DNA from: Rickettsiales bacterium
Lineage (GTDB): Bacteria > Pseudomonadota > Alphaproteobacteria > Rs-D84
DNA length: 8,484 bases
NCBI GenBank assembly: GCA_031267375.1
Contig: JAIRZE010000045.1
Location: forward strand, 1 to 8,484
Reading direction: 5' to 3'
The position numbers were made by a program, and so were the translations under genes. Below, in pieces: positions 1-5,924 of this stretch. A model generated the notes under the pieces. The model ran no database searches and was not told the origin of the DNA. It was given only the letters and a program-made list of their open reading frames with translations. Each line of letters begins with the position of its first letter. The first letter of the stretch is position 1.

Positions 1-15
1 CCGATAAAAACAGAT

Positions 16-771
16 TTGAATCAAACGCCAAAAGTGTTTCTGGCGTCTTTTGGTGATTCCAGAATGAAAAATTCCGCCGCCCGCTTGATCTCGCAAGCCG
101 CGGCAATTGACTGTTTTGATGAAATTTATGTAATGGACGAAAGAAATTTGACGCCTGAATTTTATGATAAGTTCAAGGACAGATTATCCATTCATTCGCG
201 CGGATTCGGATACTGGTGCTGGAAGCCGCAGGCAATAAAACAAGTTATGGATATAATGAACGACGGCGATATATTATTGTTCTGCGATATTGGATGTCAT
301 TTGAATGAGGCGCGGCGAAATGAAATGCTGAATTTGATTGAAAGGGCGAGAAATTCAAGTTCTGGAATATTGGCATTTTCATTTTCGCCGGATTATACGG
401 ACGGGCATTGGTCCAAGGGGGACTTGCTGGATTATTTCGGCGTCCGTGGCAGAGCGGATATAACGGCCAATCCGCAATTGGTTGGTGGCGTATTTTTCTT
501 GCGAAAAAATCAATTGGTTGTGAATATGCTGAATGAATGGTTAAAAGTATTCAATGATAATTTCAGTTTGTCTGACGATACGCCGTCCGTATCAAAAAAT
601 CTTGACGGCTTTGTGGAAAACAGGCACGATCAATCAATTTTTTCAATTCTGGCAAAGTTAAACAAAGCGGATATAATTGCAGAAGATCATTTTTTGAATT
701 ATACAAAAATGTCAGAGTCTGACTGGGAAAAACTCTCTTTTCCAATTCAGGCAAGACGCGATAAAAATTGA
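16..771 (+). CDS. Putative glycosyltransferase, GT-A-like, start uncertain
   Basis: The protein has 251 residues if the TTG at 16 is the start. The frame stays open to the window edge, so a start further upstream is possible, but the first strand (KVFLASFGDSR, residues 6-16) looks like a natural N-terminus. Visible motifs are GYWCWKP (65-71), a hydrophobic strand ending in a DxD-like element, GDILLFCDIGC (84-94), an NPQLVGGVFFLRK strand (152-164) and ENRHDQSIFS (201-210). This arrangement is typical of uncharacterised sugar transferases found near capsule or surface-glycan genes, where the aspartate pair would bind metal and nucleotide sugar and the RHDQS segment sits near the acceptor site. 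There is no signal peptide or membrane segment, so it is probably cytoplasmic. No neighbouring glycan genes are visible, so donor and acceptor are unknown. It converges on plsX. That it is a real gene is fairly sure; the enzymatic class is inferred from motifs only. Confidence 0.6.
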   Translation: MNQTPKVFLASFGDSRMKNSAARLISQAAAIDCFDEIYVMDERNLTPEFYDKFKDRLSIHSRGFGYWCWKPQAIKQVMDIMNDGDILLFCDIGCHLNEARRNEMLNLIERARNSSSGILAFSFSPDYTDGHWSKGDLLDYFGVRGRADITANPQLVGGVFFLRKNQLVVNMLNEWLKVFNDNFSLSDDTPSVSKNLDGFVENRHDQSIFSILAKLNKADIIAEDHFLNYTKMSESDWEKLSFPIQARRDKN

Positions 772-780
772 ATACTGCTT

Positions 781-849
781 CGCAGGTTCAGGCCTGCGGC
801 GCAGTGGATCCCGGCCTTTGCCGGGATGACGATTTACTTCGTAAATCGT
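781..849. repeat. Three consecutive palindromes between convergent genes
   Basis: Three perfect inverted repeats lie head to tail: CGCAGG/CCTGCG (781-786 with 793-798), ATCCCGGC/GCCGGGAT (808-815 with 820-827, loop of 4) and ACGATTTAC/GTAAATCGT (829-837 with 841-849, loop of 3, then TTTT). The middle one, in the context GTGGATCCCGGC...GCCGGGATGAC, resembles a dispersed palindrome common in many alphaproteobacterial genomes. It lies between the stop of the glycosyltransferase gene and the stop of plsX, so it could end transcription from both sides, although only the last stem has a short T run on the plus strand. Confidence 0.7.
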
Positions 850-887
850 TTTGGTTATTATGGAACAGGTGGAAATTTTCCACCGGT

Positions 888-1952
888 TTATTCCCCGCTC
901 TCTCTCAGTTTTGCCTTGATTTCGGACAATTGCGTGCTGCATTCCCTTATCTGTTCATTAAAATCTGCCGCCGCCAAATCCGCCGCGTACTTTATAGAAT
1001 TCGCAAATGCCAGCGCGTCGCTGTTCCCGTGCGTTTTCACAGAAAATCCGTTCAGTCCCAAAAACACCGCACCGGCATAAGACCGCGGATCAATCTTGTT
1101 CTTTAATCTTTTGAACACGTGGATCAAGAAAAACGCCCCGATTATTGCCAGCGCCGATTTCTTGAAATTTTCCATAACCACACGCTTTACCAATTTCGCC
1201 GTCCCTTCCACCGTTTTCAAGACTATGTTCCCAGTAAAGCCGTCCGTCACCACGACTTGGACATTGCCGCCGCCGATATCATTCCCCTCTATAAAACCGA
1301 TATATTCATAAGGCAATTTATCGCTGTGCTCTTTCAGCAGCTTGTTCAATTGTTGCAGGGATTCCTGGCCTTTTTGTTCTTCTTCGCCGATGTTCAAAAT
1401 TCCGACCTTTGGCCGCGGCATATTTCCAATCTTGTCCGCATAAACCGCGCCCATAATCGCAAAGTCAAACAGATCCGTCGCATCGCACTGCACATTCGCG
1501 CCCAGATCCAGCATAACGACGCGCTGGTCCCCGCCGCCGCTGGGCAGCATACTGGTAATCGCGGGCCGCGATATTCCGTCAACCGTTTTCAGCGCCAATT
1601 TTGACAAGGCCATTAACACGCCTGTATTTCCGGCGGAAACAATAGCGCAAGAGCGGCCTTCGCGGACATCTTTTATCGCCATATACATAGAAGTATCCTG
1701 GGCGTGGCGGACGACATCGCGGACTTTGTCCGTAGACTTTATCTTGTCAGGGGAATGTATAATTTCGGAATTTCGCGCGACGCGCGGGTATTTTTTCAGC
1801 ATCGGGCGCAAAATCGCCTCGTCCCCGAATACGCGAAACAGAACGGAATCATCGCCGTTCTGGAATAAAAACTGATTCATACCGCCCAAGACAGCTTTGG
1901 GGGCTTTATCGCCCCCCATTGCGTCTATCGCGATAATTTTTTTCAAGCTCAC
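888..1952 (-). CDS. plsX: Phosphate acyltransferase PlsX
   Basis: PlsX converts acyl-ACP and phosphate to acyl-phosphate, the acyl donor for the first step of phospholipid synthesis; it acts at the cytoplasmic face of the membrane. Starting at the GTG at 1952 the protein has 354 residues, the normal family length. Family signatures are AIDAMGGD (8-15), SAGNTG (106-111), LDLGAN (148-153), LNIGEEE (186-192), VTDGFTGNIVLKT (235-247) and a DPRSYAGAVFLGLNG segment followed by KTHGNSD near the C-terminus. The start is a judgement: the frame is open further upstream but that part overlaps rpmF in another frame, and a TTG at 1946 would give the even more typical MKKIIAIDAMGGD. It lies 11 bases after rpmF and is surely co-transcribed with it. 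fabH, the usual next gene, is absent; the strand ends here facing the convergent glycosyltransferase gene. Confidence 0.95.
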   Translation of the reverse strand: MSLKKIIAIDAMGGDKAPKAVLGGMNQFLFQNGDDSVLFRVFGDEAILRPMLKKYPRVARNSEIIHSPDKIKSTDKVRDVVRHAQDTSMYMAIKDVREGRSCAIVSAGNTGVLMALSKLALKTVDGISRPAITSMLPSGGGDQRVVMLDLGANVQCDATDLFDFAIMGAVYADKIGNMPRPKVGILNIGEEEQKGQESLQQLNKLLKEHSDKLPYEYIGFIEGNDIGGGNVQVVVTDGFTGNIVLKTVEGTAKLVKRVVMENFKKSALAIIGAFFLIHVFKRLKNKIDPRSYAGAVFLGLNGFSVKTHGNSDALAFANSIKYAADLAAADFNEQIRECSTQLSEIKAKLRESGE

Positions 1953-1963
1953 AGTTGTCAGCT

Positions 1964-2113
1964 TTATTTTGTTCCGCAGGCCGGGCAAATGTGATGCGGG
2001 CGTTTCTTTTCGCCGCATTTTTTGCAAGTGGAAGCCGGCATTACAGGTAATGCGTCGTGTGCGCGGCGTTGCTTGCTGCGCGCTGCGCTGGTTTTTTTCT
2101 TTGGCACTGCCAT
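1964..2113 (-). CDS. rpmF: Large ribosomal subunit protein L32 (bL32)
   Basis: This 49-residue reading frame is a component of the 50S subunit. It begins MAVPKKKTSAARSKQRRAHD, which is diagnostic for L32, and carries a zinc ribbon of the CxxC...CxxC type: C30, C33, C43 and C46 in CKKCGEKKRPHHICPACG. It is therefore the zinc-binding form. It ends two residues after the last motif, slightly shorter than many alphaproteobacterial homologues, which have a longer tail after the ribbon. The start is fixed by AAGGA at 2121-2125, seven bases before the ATG. It leads the rpmF-plsX pair, the conserved order in proteobacteria. This is the only strong annotation for this stretch; the overlapping N-terminal extension of the plsX frame is a shadow. 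Confidence 0.96.
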   Translation of the reverse strand: MAVPKKKTSAARSKQRRAHDALPVMPASTCKKCGEKKRPHHICPACGTK

Positions 2114-2141
2114 AATTGAATCCTTTTGTTTTCGGGTGCTT

Positions 2142-2169
2142 ATTTTAACCGTTTTTAGGCAATTTGCAA
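2142..2169 (-). promoter_or_regulatory. Probable sigma70-type promoter for rpmF-plsX
   Basis: Read on the minus strand, TTGCAA (2169-2164) is followed after 16 bases by TAAAAT (2147-2142), in an AT-rich setting about 30 bases upstream of the rpmF start codon. That leaves room for a leader of some 20-25 bases carrying the AAGGA ribosome site. The match is good but not perfect to the consensus and was judged by eye only. Confidence 0.5.
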
Positions 2170-2173
2170 GAAG

Positions 2174-2249
2174 AAAAGTGGTTAGTGGTCAGTGGTCAGT
2201 GGTCAGCATATGATTCTTGTTGTAAAACTATTGACCACTAATCGCTTTT
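2174..2249. repeat. Heptamer array GTGGTCA with inverted arm
   Basis: One GTGGTTA and three GTGGTCA copies run without gap from 2178 to 2205. At 2232-2249 a reverse-complement arm follows, TGACCACTAATCGCTTTT, which pairs with 2174-2191 at 16 of 18 positions, so the whole block can form a stem with the extra heptamers in the loop. It lies between the divergent rpmF and barrel-protein promoters, entirely in non-coding DNA. Confidence 0.85.
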
Positions 2250-2268
2250 TTACGAAGCCGATTTATGA

Positions 2269-2274
2269 TATAAT
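2269..2274 (+). promoter_or_regulatory. Perfect -10 box very close to the barrel gene start
   Basis: TATAAT lies only seven bases before the ATG at 2282. No good -35 hexamer is seen at 16-18 bases upstream; a T-rich stretch around 2246-2251 is in place. With a normal distance from -10 to the first transcribed base, the message would begin at or next to the start codon. Consistent with this, no Shine-Dalgarno sequence is present. Confidence 0.5.
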
Positions 2275-2281
2275 TCAAATT

Positions 2282-3772
2282 ATGAAAATATGCCCGGTTG
2301 CTCTTTTTGCCGCTTTTTTCGCGCCTTTTGCCGCATTTGCCGCGCGCGAAGGTACCCCAACTTATTATCAAAGCGCTGGTCAGGCAAATGCTAATCAGGC
2401 GAATTATGGTGCTTATCAGCAGCAAGGCTATACCAAATATGTCGGGCAATCCGGTCAAAAGCAAATCGTAGGCTCTAACAGCTATTCCTATACCGTGCCC
2501 CGGCCAGAAGTGCCGCAAAACATAGACGGCGGCATTATGACCCCAAACGGCATTGCTATGCCGCAATCGGAAGAGTCTAAATTCGTCGCTTCTGCCGGAT
2601 TTACCCGGCGTTTTGCGGATTTCAAGTTTGAAACGGGCGTCAATTCCATTCTGGAATGGGACGATATGATTTTTAACGAAATCAGCGTCGGCGGCCAGTA
2701 TAATTTCCAAGTAAAAAACTATGACTTGTTCGCGTACGGCGAATATTCTATGGGCAGTTTGTCGCACGGCGGTATGTCTATGGACTATGATTTGAAGCCT
2801 TATGACGAAAAGTATCCGGAATATGGTATTTTTACCATTTCTATGGGCGATTTATCGGGCTCTACCGATCATCTGCGCTTGGGGTTTGGCGCAAAGCATA
2901 TTTGGGACTTGGCCGGCTGGAAACTGTCGCCGTCAATCGGATATGAAATCTTTCATCATAATTTGGAAATGAGCAATCATATTTATCCGAATCCCGGAAT
3001 TTATCTGCCGCTGCTGGATATGAACGGCAACTATCTTTTCGGCGATGAAGAGGGCAGATATTACTCTATTCCGCAAGGATCTGCTCCGCCGGAAGGACTT
3101 TATCAGGTTTGTATGTCGCCGGAAGATATAAAGCTGGTCACGGGCGTGCAATGCGACGCGAACGGGATGAACTGCACTATTTTGACCGGGGATTATCCGG
3201 GATCCGCTGGTGGCCTTTCCCCTTGGGGCGTTTATGATGATCAATGCGTTATTATCGGCGGCGACGGTCCTATTGTGGTTCCGGGCACTACTCATATTTA
3301 CAACACCACTTGGTCTGGAATTTATTTCGGCTTGGAAATGGAAAAGCAGATGACATTAAAGGACAAGCTGCGCTTTTATGTTCAGGTCGGAATGCCAAAT
3401 TATTCCAGCGAAGGGATATGGCCGAATCGCACGGACTGGCAGCAGAACCCCAGTTTTATTGACGAAGGAAACAACGGCTCGCTTTCATATCGCGCGGAAA
3501 TGGAATACGATTATAAAATATCGGATCGTATGCAATTGGCTTTGAAAGTAGACACGGATTATTTCTATGTAGGAAAGATAGGCGGAGAATTGTATGTCGC
3601 CAGTTATACCGATTACGCGCTGGATCAGGATGGTTATTATATAGACGCAAACCAGGACGGAATTCCGGACCTGATAACTGTTCCCGCGCATACAGAGAAA
3701 ATCCGCGATTCATTGAAAAGCGCGGTGTGGCAGTCTTTCGGCCTGCACCTGGGAATCAAATATGCGTTCTGA
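2282..3772 (+). CDS. Omptin-like outer-membrane beta-barrel protein
   Basis: The 496-residue protein begins with a signal peptide (MKICPVALFAAFFAPFAAFA, cut near residue 20) and ends in IKYAF, the terminal-Phe signal recognised by the outer-membrane insertion machinery. Residues 22-100 form a Q/N/Y/G-rich linker absent from classical omptins. From about 105 the pattern follows omptin proteases: alternating strands, then GSLSHGGMSMDYDL (158-171), which lines up with the OmpT segment holding its two catalytic aspartates (here D168 and D170), and NTTWSGIYFGLE (341-352), which matches the OmpT strand entering the second half. The loop expected to hold the catalytic Asp-x-His has D385-W386-Q387 instead, and there is no histidine between 339 and 469. 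The loop at 231-340 is much longer than in OmpT and has four cysteines (277, 291, 298, 322). A DANQDGIPD segment (455-463) resembles a calcium loop. An upstream ATG at 2192 was rejected because it would bury the signal peptide. The barrel is well supported, the omptin kinship moderately so, and protease activity is doubtful. Confidence 0.75.
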   Translation: MKICPVALFAAFFAPFAAFAAREGTPTYYQSAGQANANQANYGAYQQQGYTKYVGQSGQKQIVGSNSYSYTVPRPEVPQNIDGGIMTPNGIAMPQSEESKFVASAGFTRRFADFKFETGVNSILEWDDMIFNEISVGGQYNFQVKNYDLFAYGEYSMGSLSHGGMSMDYDLKPYDEKYPEYGIFTISMGDLSGSTDHLRLGFGAKHIWDLAGWKLSPSIGYEIFHHNLEMSNHIYPNPGIYLPLLDMNGNYLFGDEEGRYYSIPQGSAPPEGLYQVCMSPEDIKLVTGVQCDANGMNCTILTGDYPGSAGGLSPWGVYDDQCVIIGGDGPIVVPGTTHIYNTTWSGIYFGLEMEKQMTLKDKLRFYVQVGMPNYSSEGIWPNRTDWQQNPSFIDEGNNGSLSYRAEMEYDYKISDRMQLALKVDTDYFYVGKIGGELYVASYTDYALDQDGYYIDANQDGIPDLITVPAHTEKIRDSLKSAVWQSFGLHLGIKYAF

Positions 3773-3786
3773 CGCGTTGCGTCAGA
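3768..3786 (+). other. Perfect hairpin spanning the barrel gene stop codon
   Basis: TCTGACGC (3768-3775) and GCGTCAGA (3779-3786) are perfectly complementary around a GTT loop, and the TGA stop (3770-3772) lies in the 5' arm. No T run follows; instead the next heptamer array begins in the 3' arm. It may protect the mRNA 3' end or slow the polymerase, but it is not a standard intrinsic terminator. Confidence 0.5.
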
Positions 3787-3886
3787 GAGTAGAGAGTATA
3801 GAGTAGAGAGTAAAAAGTGATAAACAAATGAAAATTAAAATTTTATTTTCAGCGGCTCTACTCTCTACTCTCTACTCTTTACTCTC
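3785..3886. repeat. Heptamer array GAGAGTA and its inverted copy around the mltB start
   Basis: Five units run from 3785 to 3819 (GAGAGTA, GAGAGTA, TAGAGTA, GAGAGTA, AAAAGTG). Reverse-complement units TCTACTC x3 and TTTACTC run from 3857 to 3884. The arms of about 30 bases are almost fully complementary, and the loop holds the mltB start codon at 3828. The second arm is coding: it gives residues 10-20 of MltB, the hydrophobic part of its signal peptide. A perfect 10-bp hairpin (3886-3895 with 3900-3909) follows directly. Confidence 0.85.
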
Positions 3887-4853
3887 GCTTTCCGCGCACG
3901 CGGAAAGCGGTAATTTTGACTTGGACCGCTGGTATGGTATTCTGAATGATATTCAGGCAAAAGCGATAGAACAGGGCATTTCCAATCATACAATCAACGA
4001 AGTAATTCAGCCGTCTGTTTTTATCCCCAGCATTATAAAAAAAGACCGGAATCAATCCGAATTCAAGCTGAACCTGTCCGAATATTTGAAGCGGACCGTC
4101 AATGCGGACCGCATTGCCCAGGGGCGCAAAATGCGCGTGAAATATCCGACCTTGCTGGGAAAGACAGAAACAAAATACGGCGTTCCGCGCAATGTGATTC
4201 TGGCATTTTGGGGGATGGAATCCAATTTTGGAAATTTCAAGGCCCAATATAAATTATCCGATGCGTTTCTGACATTGATTTATGACGGGCGGCGTGAAAC
4301 TTTTTTCACAAAGCAATTGTTTGCTTTGATGAAAATCGCGGACAAATCGCGTTTAGAGATAGGCGGAATCGGCGGCAGCTGGGCCGGCGCTATGGGGCAC
4401 TTTCAATTTATCCCGACGACTTTGGAGCAATATGGCGCGGACGGAAACGGCGACGGCAAGATTGACATAATAAATAATATTTCTGACGCTATGTTTTCGG
4501 CCGGAAATTACCTGAATAAATTGGGCTGGGCAACGAATGAAAAGATAGTCGCGGCGGTGCATCTTCCTGCGGATTTTGATGCCAGCCTGTGCGAAGGCAA
4601 GACAAAGAAAACCTTGGCGGAATGGGCAGCGGATGGGATAGATGTGCCGGCCGGAGATGAAACGGTCGGGATAGTGTGCGATGCATCAGCCATCAGCCAT
4701 CAGCCATCAGCCGACAGTCAAACAGACTATGGGCTGACGGCTGTGGGCTATTTGACCTATCCTAATTTTTACCGGATAAAGAAATGGAATAATTCCAACT
4801 GGTACGCCGTTGCGATCGCGCTGTTAAGCGAAGGACTAAGGACAAAGGACTAA
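3828..4853 (+). CDS. mltB: Lytic murein transglycosylase, MltB family
   Basis: This periplasmic enzyme cleaves the MurNAc-GlcNAc bond of peptidoglycan with formation of a 1,6-anhydro end. The 341-residue protein has a signal peptide (1-25, ending LSAHA) without a lipobox cysteine, so unlike E. coli MltB it is probably soluble. The catalytic glutamate is E131 in AFWGMESNFG (126-135). Other family marks are GGSWAGAMGHFQFIPTT (182-198), an EF-hand-like calcium loop DGNGDGKID (205-213) as in Slt35, AGNYLNKLGW (225-234) and the C-terminal YLTYPNFYRIKKWNNSNWYA block (308-327). No Shine-Dalgarno sequence precedes the ATG; a GAGAGTA array does. Three heptamer arrays contribute coding sequence: to the signal peptide, to a loop at about 286-295 and to the last residues EGLRTKD with the stop. 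The gene follows the barrel gene by 55 bases with no obvious promoter of its own and may be read from it. Confidence 0.93.
   Translation: MKIKILFSAALLSTLYSLLSLSAHAESGNFDLDRWYGILNDIQAKAIEQGISNHTINEVIQPSVFIPSIIKKDRNQSEFKLNLSEYLKRTVNADRIAQGRKMRVKYPTLLGKTETKYGVPRNVILAFWGMESNFGNFKAQYKLSDAFLTLIYDGRRETFFTKQLFALMKIADKSRLEIGGIGGSWAGAMGHFQFIPTTLEQYGADGNGDGKIDIINNISDAMFSAGNYLNKLGWATNEKIVAAVHLPADFDASLCEGKTKKTLAEWAADGIDVPAGDETVGIVCDASAISHQPSADSQTDYGLTAVGYLTYPNFYRIKKWNNSNWYAVAIALLSEGLRTKD
3886..3909. other. Perfect 10-bp hairpin at the signal-peptidase site codons
   Basis: CGCTTTCCGC (3886-3895) and GCGGAAAGCG (3900-3909) pair perfectly around a GCAC loop. The stem begins exactly where the inverted heptamer arm ends and encodes the end of the MltB signal peptide (SLSAHAES). 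Its function is unknown; strong secondary structure just after a start codon can affect translation. Confidence 0.6.
4684..4746. repeat. Heptamer array CATCAGC inside mltB
   Basis: Four exact CATCAGC units run from 4684 to 4711, followed by a degenerate one. Two degenerate reverse-complement units (GCTGACG, GCTGTGG) lie at 4733-4746. The direct units encode the stretch SAISHQPSAD of MltB, between the body of the enzyme and its conserved C-terminal block, where a low-complexity loop would be tolerated. Because 28 bases is not a multiple of three, the array did not simply add whole codons; the flanks must have adjusted the frame. Confidence 0.85.
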
Positions 4854-4927
4854 GGACAAAAGGACAGATGGACAGGCGATAAACGAAATGTCCATTTGCC
4901 CTTCTGTCCTTTTGTCCTTTTCCTTCT
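4831..4927. repeat. Heptamer array AAGGACA/T with long inverted arm after mltB
   Basis: Units AAGGACT, AAGGACA, AAGGACT, AAGGACA run from 4831 to 4858, followed by two 8-base variants to 4874. The reverse strand copies (TGTCC-based) occupy 4889-4927. A perfect 17-bp stem joins 4852-4868 with 4903-4919, and TGGACA (4869-4874) pairs with TGTCCA (4889-4894) inside it. The array supplies the last seven residues of MltB and its TAA stop (4851-4853). The long stem probably also acts as a transcription boundary before olsB, although the T run after it is interrupted. Confidence 0.85.
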
Positions 4928-4955
4928 TGCATAGGCTTATTTTCTTTGATAAGAT
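4927..4955 (+). promoter_or_regulatory. Probable promoter of the olsB-olsA-proS cluster
   Basis: TTGCAT (4927-4932) and TAAGAT (4950-4955) are separated by 17 bases, good matches to a housekeeping promoter. Transcription would begin near 4962. The ribosome site AAAGGA follows at 4970-4975, seven bases before the olsB ATG, in the same AAAGGATTCA context as that of rpmF. Confidence 0.6.
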
Positions 4956-4982
4956 TTCCGCATCTATATAAAGGATTCATTT

Positions 4983-5924
4983 ATGGCTATCAAGCTGCGC
5001 GACTATGAAGTCCGCCTGACCCGCACCAAGGAAGAGCGAAAGCAGGTGCGTCAACTGCGATACCGCGTCTTCGTAGAGGAAGAGGGTATGCAGGTTGGCG
5101 AAGAACAAAAAATACTCTGCGAAGAATATGACGCCTATGACCGCTTCGCGGACTATATGGGCGTTTTCCACGGCGACAAATTGGTTGGGACTTACCGCAT
5201 CATAGATCGCGACGCCGCCGAAAAAATGGACGGATTCTACACTGAAACCGAATTTGATATTGCAAAGCTGAAAAATGTAAAGGGCAATATTGCGGAAATG
5301 TCCCGCGCCTGCATTGAAAAAGAATACCGCGAAAACGGTTTGGTTATGCCTATGCTTTGGATGGGGCTGGGCGAATATATTCAAAAAAACAAGATAAAGC
5401 TGCTGTTCGGAATCGCCAGCTGGGTCGGGACCAAGCCCGCAGAGTCGGCCCAGGCCATATCTTATCTTTATTACAATCATTTGTCGCCGATGTCATTGCG
5501 CGCCAGCGTAGCGGTGGAAAATCTGGAAGAATCCATCAATCCAAAGCTGACGCGTATGAAAATTCTGCCGAAAGAATTCGTGAACAAAGACGACGCGTAC
5601 AAGCAAATGATGCCCCTTATAAAGGGCTATTTGCGCCTGGGCGCGACTTTTGGAAAAGGCGTTTTCATTTCCAACCGCGACAATTCTTATGAAGTCTTTG
5701 TTTGTATGCTGACCCGCGACATCAGCAAGGCTTATCAGAAAAGATTCACCGGCGACGAAAACGCGTTTGAAAATCTGGGGCTGGAAGACGGCGCTATGAA
5801 AAAATTCGGAAAGATTATGATGTTCCCGTTCGTCGGGCCTTTCAAGGTAGTATTGGCGATTACCAAATTCTTTTTGAAAGAAGACGCGGACGATGCCGAA
5901 TTGGTAGAGGAAGAAAAAGAATGA
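4983..5924 (+). CDS. olsB: OlsB-type ornithine N-acyltransferase (first step of ornithine lipid synthesis)
   Basis: OlsB moves a 3-hydroxyacyl chain from ACP to the alpha-amino group of ornithine to give lyso-ornithine lipid. The 313-residue protein has the family pattern throughout: RQLRYRVFVEEEG (23-35), EYDRF-type acidic box (48-55), LVGTYRII (67-74), GFYTETEFDIAKL (84-96), EMSRACIEKEYR (105-116), LLFGIASWVGT (140-150) and PLIKGYLRLGA (211-221). This is an acetyltransferase-like (GNAT) fold. The C-terminal tail beyond about 275 contains a hydrophobic stretch (FPFVGPFKVVLAITKFF, 281-297) that may attach it to the membrane, then ends in an acidic run. The start is set by AAAGGA at 4970-4975. 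Its stop overlaps the start of the next gene as ATGA, and that neighbour is the acyltransferase expected for the second step, which supports the assignment. Confidence 0.85.
   Translation: MAIKLRDYEVRLTRTKEERKQVRQLRYRVFVEEEGMQVGEEQKILCEEYDAYDRFADYMGVFHGDKLVGTYRIIDRDAAEKMDGFYTETEFDIAKLKNVKGNIAEMSRACIEKEYRENGLVMPMLWMGLGEYIQKNKIKLLFGIASWVGTKPAESAQAISYLYYNHLSPMSLRASVAVENLEESINPKLTRMKILPKEFVNKDDAYKQMMPLIKGYLRLGATFGKGVFISNRDNSYEVFVCMLTRDISKAYQKRFTGDENAFENLGLEDGAMKKFGKIMMFPFVGPFKVVLAITKFFLKEDADDAELVEEEKE

Noticed and set aside
868..884. Terminator for plsX formed by GGTGGA/TCCACC
   Set aside because: The stem is short and no T run follows on the minus strand, so a terminator call is not supported.
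1953..2027. Longer plsX start
   Set aside because: These codons overlap the end of rpmF in another frame and do not resemble PlsX; conserved sequence begins right after the GTG and TTG starts.
2178..2205. CRISPR array
   Set aside because: Heptamers follow each other without spacers, units are far too short and no cas gene is present.
2192..2281. Upstream extension of the barrel protein from an ATG in the heptamer array
   Set aside because: It would place 30 residues in front of a clear signal peptide, is partly encoded by repeat DNA and crosses the probable -10 box.
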